From Zoogloea sp021286885 (GTDB lineage Bacteria > Pseudomonadota > Gammaproteobacteria > Burkholderiales > Rhodocyclaceae): 64,000 nt of DNA. Shown here one piece after another: positions 57,786 to 64,000 of the stretch. The stretch lies in assembly GCF_041915215.1 (NCBI RefSeq), contig NZ_JAYSBV010000002.1. One strand, 5' to 3'. The position numbers were made by a program, and so were the translations under genes. The notes under the pieces are model-generated. The model saw only the letters and a program-made list of their open reading frames with translations, was not told the origin of the DNA and searched no databases. Every line of letters begins with the position of its first letter. Within the stretch, counting starts at the first letter, position 1.

Positions 57786-57858
57786 ACCCAATCAGCCAAG
57801 CCTCGGGCGGGATCAACTCACCGGTATTGCACGGCCCGGCGAGTGTCCCTTTCCAGAC

Positions 57859-58305
57859 TCAGCGCGCCGGCACCATGATCTCGGCTTCACCTTCCAGCAC
57901 GGGCTTGCCGCGTACGGTACAGACGGTGGTGAACACTGCCTTGCGCTTGGCGGGGATGAGTTCCTTGATGGTGCAGCGGGCGGTGACGGTATCGCCGATC
58001 TTGACCGGGGCCTTGAACTTGAGGGTTTGGGAAAGGTAGATGGAGCCCGGGCCGGGGAGTTTGGTGCCGAAGACGGTGGAGATGAAGCCCGCCGAGAGCA
58101 TGCCGTGGGCGATGCGGCCGCCAAACATGGTGGAGGCGGCGAGTTCTTCGTTCACGTGAACGGGGTTGAAGTCGCCGGTGACGCCGGCGAAGGCGAGGAT
58201 GTCGGCCTCGGTGACGGTGCGCGCATAGGCGGCGCTCTGGCCGACCGTCAGATCCTCGAAACGGTAGCCGTAGAACTCCTCGAAGTTGGGGGTTTGTTCG
58301 CTCAT
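57859..58305 (-). CDS. MaoC-like (R)-specific enoyl-CoA hydratase
   Basis: A 148-residue hot-dog-fold hydratase. The catalytic pair is D45 and H50 in AGVTGDFNPVHVNEE, followed by GRIAHGMLSAGFISTVFG, as in PhaJ. It hydrates trans-2-enoyl-CoA to (R)-3-hydroxyacyl-CoA, which could feed polyhydroxyalkanoate synthesis or fatty-acid use. It is downstream of the PaaY-like gene in the same direction after a 164-base gap. Confidence 0.9.
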   Translation of the reverse strand: MSEQTPNFEEFYGYRFEDLTVGQSAAYARTVTEADILAFAGVTGDFNPVHVNEELAASTMFGGRIAHGMLSAGFISTVFGTKLPGPGSIYLSQTLKFKAPVKIGDTVTARCTIKELIPAKRKAVFTTVCTVRGKPVLEGEAEIMVPAR

Positions 58306-58469
58306 GGAGACTTCCTTTTTTTAACGGACGGTTAGCAGTGTGCGGCAATGCCGGACAAGGTGATTCAGCCCGGATAAAACCAATGGCATGAACACGAACG
58401 AGGATACGCCATCCCGATGACGGAAAGCTGACGGCGCGCAGAAGAGGCGCCAGAAAAGCGTTTCAAGGC

Positions 58470-59111
58470 TCAGGAAGCGTCGCGTTGACGCAACGTCACG
58501 AGGGGCACCACGCCGGGCATGTCGATGCGCGGGCGGTCGGGCTCGGGGGCGTCCAGGGGGGTGGTTTCGACCAGGGAGGCGAGGCAGCGGCGGGTGAGAT
58601 CCTGATAGGTGGCGGTGCCTTCGGCCTTCCAGCGGATTTCTTCTTCGGTGAGGGGGCGCACCACCCGGGCGGGGACGCCGGCCACCAGGCTGCGGGGCGG
58701 AATCTCCATGCCGGCCTTGACCATGGCGGAGGCGGCCACGATGGAGGCTTCGCCCACCCGGGCGTTATCCATCACCACGGCGTTCATCCCGACCAGGGCG
58801 CCGCGCCCGATGTGGCAGCCGTGGAGCACAGCGCCGTGGCCGATGTGGCCGTCTTCTTCGACCACGGTGTCGGTGCCCGGAAAACCGTGCATCACGCAGC
58901 CATCCTGCAGATTGGCGCCGGGGCCGAGGATGAGCCGGCCAAAGTCGCCGCGCAGGCTGGCACAGGGGCCCACGTAGCAGCCGGGGCCCACAATCACATC
59001 ACCAATCAGCACGGCAGAAGGATGCACATAGGCGCTCGGGTCTACGACCGGGGTGATGCCGTCGATGGCGTAAACACGCAGGGGCGGGGTCTGGCGGGGG
59101 CTTGAGGACAT
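58470..59111 (-). CDS. PaaY-like hexapeptide-repeat protein
   Basis: A 213-residue left-handed beta-helix protein of the gamma-carbonic anhydrase/PaaY group. VVDPSAYVHPSAVLIGDVIVG and SLRGDFGRL start the helix, and metal histidines occur in HIGHGAVLHGCHIG. The C-terminal RWKAEGTATYQDLTRRCLASL matches PaaY, which acts as a thioesterase in phenylacetate breakdown. No paa genes are visible nearby, so its pathway is uncertain. Divergent from the IclR gene. Confidence 0.85.
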   Translation of the reverse strand: MSSSPRQTPPLRVYAIDGITPVVDPSAYVHPSAVLIGDVIVGPGCYVGPCASLRGDFGRLILGPGANLQDGCVMHGFPGTDTVVEEDGHIGHGAVLHGCHIGRGALVGMNAVVMDNARVGEASIVAASAMVKAGMEIPPRSLVAGVPARVVRPLTEEEIRWKAEGTATYQDLTRRCLASLVETTPLDAPEPDRPRIDMPGVVPLVTLRQRDAS

Positions 59112-59253
59112 GGGGGAAGTCTCCGGTGGCGGGGGGCGCGATCATGGCCCGGGTGTAGAGGTGAGGATGCGATGATTTGATTTTTTATTGTGGAATTTAT
59201 TGCTTAATTTGTAACATATCAAGCCCTGCAATCCTGAACCGGGCACATTGGCC

Positions 59254-60081
59254 ATGAACGAGTTTCCAGACGACAAGAACGGTGACGCGAAACCCAGCGA
59301 TGCCAAGCATGGGGTGCAATCCCTGGAGGTGGGCATGGATCTGCTCAAGGTGATGGTGCGCGGCCAACGTTCGATGATGCTCAAGGACATCGCCGCTGCA
59401 GCGGGGATGCCCGCCTCCAAGGCCCACCGCTATCTGGTCAGCCTGATCCGGGCCGGGCTGGTGGAGCAGGACCCGCTCAGTTCCCGCTATCACCTGGGGC
59501 CCTTCGCCCTCAACCTGGGGCTGGTGGCCATCGACCGGCTGGACCGGGTACGGCTGGGGATGGGGGCGATTGCGACGCTGCGCGATCAGATCAACGAAAC
59601 CACGGCCCTGGCGGTGTGGAGCGAGGGCGGGCCGGTGGTGGTGCGCTGGGAGCGCCCGCGCCGCCCCATCATTGTGAATGTGGTGACGGGCACCAACCTG
59701 GGCCTGCTCACCTCGGCGGCGGGACGGGTGTTTGCGGCCTGGCTGCCGCCGGCCCAGATCGACCCGCTGCTGGCGGCAGCCCTGGCCGAGCCCCGCTGTC
59801 CGGCAGACATCCGCAGTCTGGCCGACGCCCACGCGCTGCTGGCCCGGGTGCGGGCCGAGGGGCACGCGCAAATCTCCGGCAATTACGTGGTGAAGGGCGT
59901 GGAGGCGCTGGCGGCGCCGGTCTTCAACTTCCGCAACGAGATCAGCATGGCGATGCTGATCGTGGCGGTGGAAGGCTCCCTGGATCTGGGCAGCCAGAGC
60001 CCGGTGATCCGCGCCCTGCACGAGGCCGCCGCCGCCCTCTCCCTGCGCCTGGGGGCCACCGGGCGGCCCGAGGCGGCGTAA
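59254..60081 (+). CDS. IclR-family transcriptional regulator
   Basis: A 275-residue regulator. The winged helix is at about 20-85 (MLKDIAAAAGMPASKAHRYLVSLIRAGLVEQD) and the IclR effector domain follows (SAAGRVFAAWLPP near 150, AAPVFNFRNEISMAMLIV near 220). Start MNEFPDDKNG at 59254; a TTG two codons upstream is a poorer choice. It lies between the PaaY gene and livH and probably controls livHMGF through the inverted repeat at 60142-60200. Confidence 0.92.
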   Translation: MNEFPDDKNGDAKPSDAKHGVQSLEVGMDLLKVMVRGQRSMMLKDIAAAAGMPASKAHRYLVSLIRAGLVEQDPLSSRYHLGPFALNLGLVAIDRLDRVRLGMGAIATLRDQINETTALAVWSEGGPVVVRWERPRRPIIVNVVTGTNLGLLTSAAGRVFAAWLPPAQIDPLLAAALAEPRCPADIRSLADAHALLARVRAEGHAQISGNYVVKGVEALAAPVFNFRNEISMAMLIVAVEGSLDLGSQSPVIRALHEAAAALSLRLGATGRPEAA

Positions 60082-60141
60082 GGGCACCCTCCTCCCTGGG
60101 CCAGGGCTGGGGCGAGCGCTGGGGCTGCTGCTGCGCTGCGG

Positions 60142-60200
60142 CAGATTTAGCGATACAAATTTTTTTGTTGACTAGATTTTTTGTATCACTTTTAATCTGC
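60142..60200. promoter_or_regulatory. Probable IclR operator before livH
   Basis: GATACAAA (60152-60159) and TTTGTATC (60180-60187) are a perfect eight-base inverted repeat with a 20-base spacer. An outer GCAGATT / AATCTGC pair (60141-60147, 60194-60200) surrounds it. The right arms lie inside the liv promoter, so binding would block or position polymerase. Confidence 0.6.
60168..60196 (+). promoter_or_regulatory. Sigma-70 promoter of livHMGF
   Basis: TTGACT (60168-60173) and TTTAAT (60191-60196) each match five of six consensus bases and are 17 apart, the optimal spacing. Transcription would start near 60203, leaving a leader of about 160 bases. Confidence 0.7.
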
Positions 60201-60323
60201 GCACATCACAAAGCGTAATCAGTTCTGTATTTCAGAACCAGGGCACCCCATCCATCGGGGGCCCTGCGCAGCACGTACAAGGCGGCGCCCACCCCGGGAC
60301 GCGGCCGGTTCAAGGAGACAGCC

Positions 60324-60368
60324 ATGCACACAACACACCGCCCCCGCCGGGCAGAAAGGGGGCAATGA
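60324..60368 (+). CDS. 14-codon leader ORF coupled to livH
   Basis: MHTTHRPRRAERGQ is preceded by a strong AAGGAGA at six-base spacing. Its TGA overlaps the livH ATG (ATGATG), and the livH ribosome site AAAGGGGG lies inside the leader. This arrangement predicts translational coupling. The peptide has no leucine, so it is not a classical leucine attenuator peptide. Whether it is translated is inferred. Confidence 0.45.
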   Translation: MHTTHRPRRAERGQ

Positions 60369-61243
60369 TGCTTGCCCAGTTTCTGCAATTTCTGTTCTCG
60401 GGGGTCACGGTGGGCGCCACCTACGCCCTCGCCGCCCTGGGTTTCACCCTGATCTACAACGCCAGTCAGGTCATCAACTTCGCCCAGGGTGAATTCATCA
60501 TGCTGGGTGGGATGCTGGCAGTGTTCTTCACCCAGGCGGGCCTGCCCCTGCCGGTGGCCCTGCTGCTGGCAGTGCTGATCCCGGCAGTGGTGGGGGTGCT
60601 GGTAGAAAAGCTGGCCATCGAGCCGGTCAAGGGTGCCGAGACGGTCACCCTCATCATCATCACCATTGGCGCTTCGCTGGTGATCCGGGGGCTGGTGCAG
60701 GTGTGGCTGGGCAAGGCCACCCACAGCCTGCCCGCCTTCTCGGGCGAAACCCCCATCGAGGTGCTGGGGGCCACCCTGATGCCCCAGAGCCTGTGGGTGC
60801 TGGGCGTCACCGGGCTGGTGGTGGCTGCCCTGTGGTACTTCTTCAACCGCACCCTGGGGGGCAAGGCCATGCTGGCCACCGCCTGCAACGGGCTGGCGGC
60901 CCAGCTGGTGGGGATCAACACCAGCCGGGTGCTGTTTGTGAGCTTTGCCCTGTCGGCGGCCCTGGGGGCGGTGGGCGGGATTCTGGTGACACCCATCACC
61001 CTCACCTCCTACGACGTGGGGATCATGCTCGGCCTCAAGGGCTTTGTGGCCGCCGTGGTGGGCGGGCTGGGCAACGGGCTGGGGGCCCTGGTGGGCGGGC
61101 TGCTGGTGGGCGTGCTGGAAGCCATGGGCGCCGGCTATGTCTCGTCGGCCTACAAGGATGCGATGCCCTTCGGGCTGATCCTGTTCATCCTGTTTTTCAT
61201 GCCCCGGGGCCTGTTTGGCGCCCGGAGCACAGACCGGGTGTAA
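60365..61243 (+). CDS. livH: Branched-chain amino acid-type ABC permease LivH
   Basis: A 292-residue permease with about eight hydrophobic segments. GATYALAALGFTLIYNASQVINFAQGEFIMLGG is the LivH N-terminal signature, and GLKGFVAAVVGGLGNGLGALVGG is the late conserved loop. The start is ATG at 60365 or 60368. Operon livHMGF; the binding protein livK is absent, so the substrate may be leucine-like or, as in many Rhodocyclales, an aromatic or organic acid. Confidence 0.92.
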   Translation: MMLAQFLQFLFSGVTVGATYALAALGFTLIYNASQVINFAQGEFIMLGGMLAVFFTQAGLPLPVALLLAVLIPAVVGVLVEKLAIEPVKGAETVTLIIITIGASLVIRGLVQVWLGKATHSLPAFSGETPIEVLGATLMPQSLWVLGVTGLVVAALWYFFNRTLGGKAMLATACNGLAAQLVGINTSRVLFVSFALSAALGAVGGILVTPITLTSYDVGIMLGLKGFVAAVVGGLGNGLGALVGGLLVGVLEAMGAGYVSSAYKDAMPFGLILFILFFMPRGLFGARSTDRV

Positions 61244-61267
61244 GCCATGAACAGCAGGGATAGTGCA

Positions 61268-62284
61268 ATGAAGCTACCAGACATGCCCAAGGCTGCGGCC
61301 CCTGGCACAGCCCCTAACGTAGCCCCTAACGTAGCCTCCCTCCCCCGCCCCCGGAGCCGCCGCCCCCTGGCCGGGCTGGGGGTGCTGATGGCCGTGCTGG
61401 GCATCCTGCCCTGGGTGCTGCCCAACAGCTTTTATCTGGATCTGGTGATCCGGATGGGGATCAACGCGGTGATCGTGCTGGGGCTCAATCTGCTGATGGG
61501 CTTTGCCGGCCAGATCAGCCTGGGCCACGCGGGTTTTCTGGGGATAGGAGCCTATGCCTCGGCGGTGCTGCCCACCCATCTGGGCTGGCATCCGGTGCTG
61601 GCCATGGGAGCTGGCGCCCTGGGGGCTGGGCTGCTGGCGGCCCTCCTGGCGCGCCCGATCTTCCGGCTCAAGGGCCATTATCTGGCCATGGCCACCCTGG
61701 GGCTGGGGATCATCATCAGCATCACGGTGCGCAATGAGGCCGCCTGGACGGGCGGGCCCGACGGAATGCCCGTCCCGCCCTTCGCCCTGCTGGGCCTGGA
61801 GCTGAGCACCGACCGTCAATGGTACTGGGTGGTGGCCGGGCTGCTGGCCCTGAGCGTGTGGGCTTCCCTCAACCTGATCGACTCGCCCTTTGGCCGGGCC
61901 CTGCGCGCCCTGCATGGCTCGGAGGTCGCCTCCCGGGTGGTGGGGGTGGATGTGGCCCGCTACAAGATGGCGATCTTCGTGATGTCGGCCATGTTTGCCA
62001 GCCTGATGGGCAGCGTGACCGCCCATTACGTGGGCTTCGTGACCCCCAATCTGGCGGATTTCTTCCACTCCATCGAACTGGTGACCATGGTGGTGATCGG
62101 CGGGATGGCTTCGGTGTATGGCTCGGTGCTGGGTGCCGTGCTACTCACCGCCCTGCCCCAGGCCCTGGCCACCTTCGAGGGCTGGGAAACCGTGGCTTTC
62201 GGGCTGATTCTGATGCTCTCGATGATCTTCATGCCCCGGGGCCTCGTGCCCACCCTGGCGGCCCGTTTCGGCAAGGGGGAATGA
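61268..62284 (+). CDS. livM: Branched-chain amino acid-type ABC permease LivM
   Basis: A 338-residue permease with GLNLLMGFAGQISLGHAGFLGIGAYASA, the LivM signature. I prefer the ATG at 61268, which has AGGGA seven bases upstream; the ATG at 61247 has no ribosome site. Near the N-terminus a 12-base unit AGCCCCTAACGT is duplicated (PNVAPNVA). Its stop overlaps the livG start in an ATGA. Confidence 0.92.
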   Translation: MKLPDMPKAAAPGTAPNVAPNVASLPRPRSRRPLAGLGVLMAVLGILPWVLPNSFYLDLVIRMGINAVIVLGLNLLMGFAGQISLGHAGFLGIGAYASAVLPTHLGWHPVLAMGAGALGAGLLAALLARPIFRLKGHYLAMATLGLGIIISITVRNEAAWTGGPDGMPVPPFALLGLELSTDRQWYWVVAGLLALSVWASLNLIDSPFGRALRALHGSEVASRVVGVDVARYKMAIFVMSAMFASLMGSVTAHYVGFVTPNLADFFHSIELVTMVVIGGMASVYGSVLGAVLLTALPQALATFEGWETVAFGLILMLSMIFMPRGLVPTLAARFGKGE

Positions 62285-63048
62285 GCATGGCCCTGCTTGA
62301 TGTGCAAAACCTGTCCATCCACTTTGGCGGCGTGAAGGCCGTACAGGATGTGAGCTTCAGCATCCCCGAGGGGGTGGTGTATTCGGTGATCGGCCCCAAC
62401 GGGGCGGGCAAGACCACCCTGTTCAACCTGATTACCGGGGTGTATCACCCCACCCATGGGGATATCCGGCTGCGGGGCGAATCCATTGCCGGCAAGAGCC
62501 CTGATCTGCTGGCCCGGCGCGGGGTGGCCCGCACCTTCCAGAACCTCCAGGTGTGCATGAACATGAGCGCCCTGGAAAACGTGATGGTGGGCGCCCACCT
62601 GCGCCTGGATCGCAATCTGCTCAAGGCCGCCCTGCGCCTGCCCGGCCTGGCCCGGCGGGATGAAGCATTGCGCGACGAAGCGGCCGGGCTGATGGCCTAT
62701 GTGGGCCTGGAAGCCTACACCGGGGCCCGGGCCGACAGCATGCCCTACGGCGCCCTCAAGCGCCTGGAGATTGCCCGCGCCCTGGCCATGCAGCCGCGCC
62801 TGATCTTTCTGGACGAGCCCGCCGCCGGCCTCAACCCCACCGAAACCCTGGAGGTGGACCGGCTGATCCGGCGCATTGCCGACAGCGGCACCACCGTGGT
62901 GCTGGTGGAGCACGACATGAAGATGGTGATGAACCTCTCCGACCGCATTCTGGTGCTGGACTATGGCCGCAAGCTGGCCGAAGGCAGCGCTACCGAGATC
63001 CGCAACAACCCCGCCGTGGTCGCCGCCTATCTGGGCGGCCACGCCTGA
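62281..63048 (+). CDS. livG: ABC transporter ATP-binding protein LivG
   Basis: A 255-residue ATPase. Walker A is GPNGAGKTTLFNLITG, and RTFQNLQVCMNMSALENVMVG follows as in LivG. The signature is in MPYGALKRLEIARALA and Walker B is LIFLDEPAAGLNP. The C-terminal tail with AAYLGGHA is typical. Couples with LivF and the LivHM permeases. Confidence 0.95.
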   Translation: MSMALLDVQNLSIHFGGVKAVQDVSFSIPEGVVYSVIGPNGAGKTTLFNLITGVYHPTHGDIRLRGESIAGKSPDLLARRGVARTFQNLQVCMNMSALENVMVGAHLRLDRNLLKAALRLPGLARRDEALRDEAAGLMAYVGLEAYTGARADSMPYGALKRLEIARALAMQPRLIFLDEPAAGLNPTETLEVDRLIRRIADSGTTVVLVEHDMKMVMNLSDRILVLDYGRKLAEGSATEIRNNPAVVAAYLGGHA

Positions 63049-63063
63049 GCCGAGGATGCCCCT

Positions 63064-63813
63064 ATGACGTCCCCCACGACGCCTCCCGCAACACCCACGC
63101 CTGCACAGCCGCTGCTGGCCACCCGGGGCCTGCAAAGCTGCTATGGCCGCATCCAGGCCCTCAAAGGGCTGGATCTGGACGTCCACACCGGCGAAACCGT
63201 GGCCCTGGTCGGGGCCAACGGCGCCGGCAAGACCACCTTCCTGCGCACCCTCTCGGGGGTCCAGCCCATGAGCGGGGGGCAGATCACGTTCGACGGCGAA
63301 GACATCGGCCCCCTGCGGGCCGACCTGCGCATGCGGCGCGGCATCTGCCAATCCCCCGAGGGCCGCCAGGTGTTCGGCCCCCTCTCCATCGAAGACAACC
63401 TGCGCCTGGGCGCCTACACCCAGCCCAAGGCCTGGCTGGCCGAAGGGCTGGACAAGGTGTATGGGATGTTTCCGGTGCTGGCCGAAAAGCGCCAGCTCCC
63501 GGCGGGCACCCTCTCGGGCGGCCAGCAGCAGATGCTGGCCATTGGCCGGGCCCTGATGGGCCGGCCCCGCCTGCTTCTGCTGGACGAGCCCTCCATGGGC
63601 CTCGCCCCGCTGCTGGTGGAAGAGGTGTTTCAGGTGATCAAGCGCCTCAAGGCCGAGGGCATGACCATCCTGCTGGTCGAGCAGAACGCCTTTGCCGCCC
63701 TGGCCATTGCCGACCGGGGCTATGTGCTCGAAACCGGCCGCATCGCCCTCACCGGCAGCGGCCCCGAGCTGATCGCCAACGAAGCGGTACGGGCGGCATA
63801 TCTGGGGATGTAG
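63064..63813 (+). CDS. livF: ABC transporter ATP-binding protein LivF
   Basis: A 249-residue ATPase: Walker A GANGAGKTTFLRTLSG, signature LSGGQQQMLAIGRALM, Walker B LLLLDEPSMGLAP. The N-terminal fifteen residues are a Pro/Thr-rich tail. Starts 15 bases after livG. The stop lies in an exact 18-base tandem duplication. Confidence 0.95.
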   Translation: MTSPTTPPATPTPAQPLLATRGLQSCYGRIQALKGLDLDVHTGETVALVGANGAGKTTFLRTLSGVQPMSGGQITFDGEDIGPLRADLRMRRGICQSPEGRQVFGPLSIEDNLRLGAYTQPKAWLAEGLDKVYGMFPVLAEKRQLPAGTLSGGQQQMLAIGRALMGRPRLLLLDEPSMGLAPLLVEEVFQVIKRLKAEGMTILLVEQNAFAALAIADRGYVLETGRIALTGSGPELIANEAVRAAYLGM

Positions 63814-63837
63814 CCTGCGCTGGGGATGTAGCCTGCG
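63802..63837. repeat. 18-base tandem duplication at the livF stop
   Basis: CTGGGGATGTAGCCTGCG occurs twice in direct succession (63802-63819, 63820-63837). The first copy carries the livF stop codon and last residues LGM. Probably a recent slippage event. Confidence 0.9.
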
Positions 63838-63846
63838 GCGGGCCCA

Positions 63847-64000
63847 TCAGGCCCAGGCTGCCAGCTTCTGCGCATCGGCCCCGGAAAGGCGTACCCGCTT
63901 GCTGCGGGAAGTATCCCCCGACAGCAGTTCAACCGCCGCCTTGGGCAGGCCGGCCTGCTTGGCCAGAAAGGCCAGCAGGGCGGCGTTGGCCTTGCCGTCT
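63847..64000 (-). CDS. YggU/DUF167 family protein, C-terminal part
   Basis: The last 50 codons of a leftward gene that continues beyond the right edge. DGKANAALLAFLAKQAG, then SGDTSRSKRVRLSG, is the DUF167 (YggU) C-terminus. The family's function is unknown. It converges on livF with a gap of 33 bases. Confidence 0.85.
   Translation of the reverse strand, partial: DGKANAALLAFLAKQAGLPKAAVELLSGDTSRSKRVRLSGADAQKLAAWA

Noticed and set aside
57670..57790. Small ORF MIGIRHMISILEQLGNYD
   Set aside because: No ribosome site, runs through a terminator and into the antisense of the MaoC gene.
55084..57858. Integrase, tRNA target or flanking direct repeats for the AT-rich island
   Set aside because: None could be found by eye; the island's transfer is argued from composition only.

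Overview
The window looks like chromosomal DNA of a nitrogen-fixing betaproteobacterium, most likely of the Rhodocyclales (Azospira/Azoarcus/Dechloromonas type). This rests on very high G+C coding sequence, the gene order rimP-nusA-infB-rbfA-truB, an XrtA/PEP-CTERM regulatory set (PrsT, PrsR, PrsK, EpsB), and a nif accessory operon in the order iscA-nifU-nifS-nifV-cysE-nifW-nifZ-nifM. The species call is inference. No tRNA, rRNA, CRISPR array or intact insertion sequence was seen. Both ends cut a gene: truB on the left and a YggU/DUF167 gene on the right.

Layout: 1-5.8 kb holds the translation/transcription operon rimP-nusA-infB-rbfA-truB (leftward, with a rimP leader hairpin). 6-13 kb is a leftward housekeeping run: rluB, scpB, scpA, trpS, a site-2 protease homologue, a TsaC/YciO-type protein, the PHP-domain RNase AM and an alpha/beta hydrolase. 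13.1-18 kb is the glycine cleavage operon gcvT-gcvH-gcvP behind a tandem glycine riboswitch with a strong terminator. 18-29 kb holds a periplasmic serine protease, a lytic transglycosylase, a UDP-sugar dehydrogenase and the exosortase-associated genes prsT-prsR-prsK-epsB. The exosortase itself is not in the window.

29-41.7 kb is mixed: kup, slyX, rlhA, an unknown exported protein, a coiled-coil porin, a Zur-like regulator, a LysR/YqhD divergent pair with a perfect palindromic operator, an MFS exporter and an AbrB-family membrane protein. 41.8-48.1 kb is an AfuABC-type ABC importer divergent from a TctD/TctE-like two-component system. An 11-bp-period direct repeat (GCTTTCGAT) in that divergent region reappears upstream of the porin, suggesting one regulon.

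48.1-55.3 kb is the nif accessory operon, with a near-consensus sigma-54 promoter and a NifA upstream site, closed by a UUCG-loop terminator. Immediately after it lies an AT-rich two-gene island (55.39-57.22 kb). It encodes an OLD/PARIS-like AAA ATPase and a TOPRIM-type (DUF3226-like) protein, followed by a frameshifted BrnA antitoxin remnant. This island is the best candidate here for a poorly described defence system. 57.8-64 kb holds a MaoC hydratase, a PaaY-like hexapeptide protein, an IclR regulator and livHMGF without livK. The liv operon has a strong promoter inside an inverted repeat and a 14-codon leader ORF coupled to livH.
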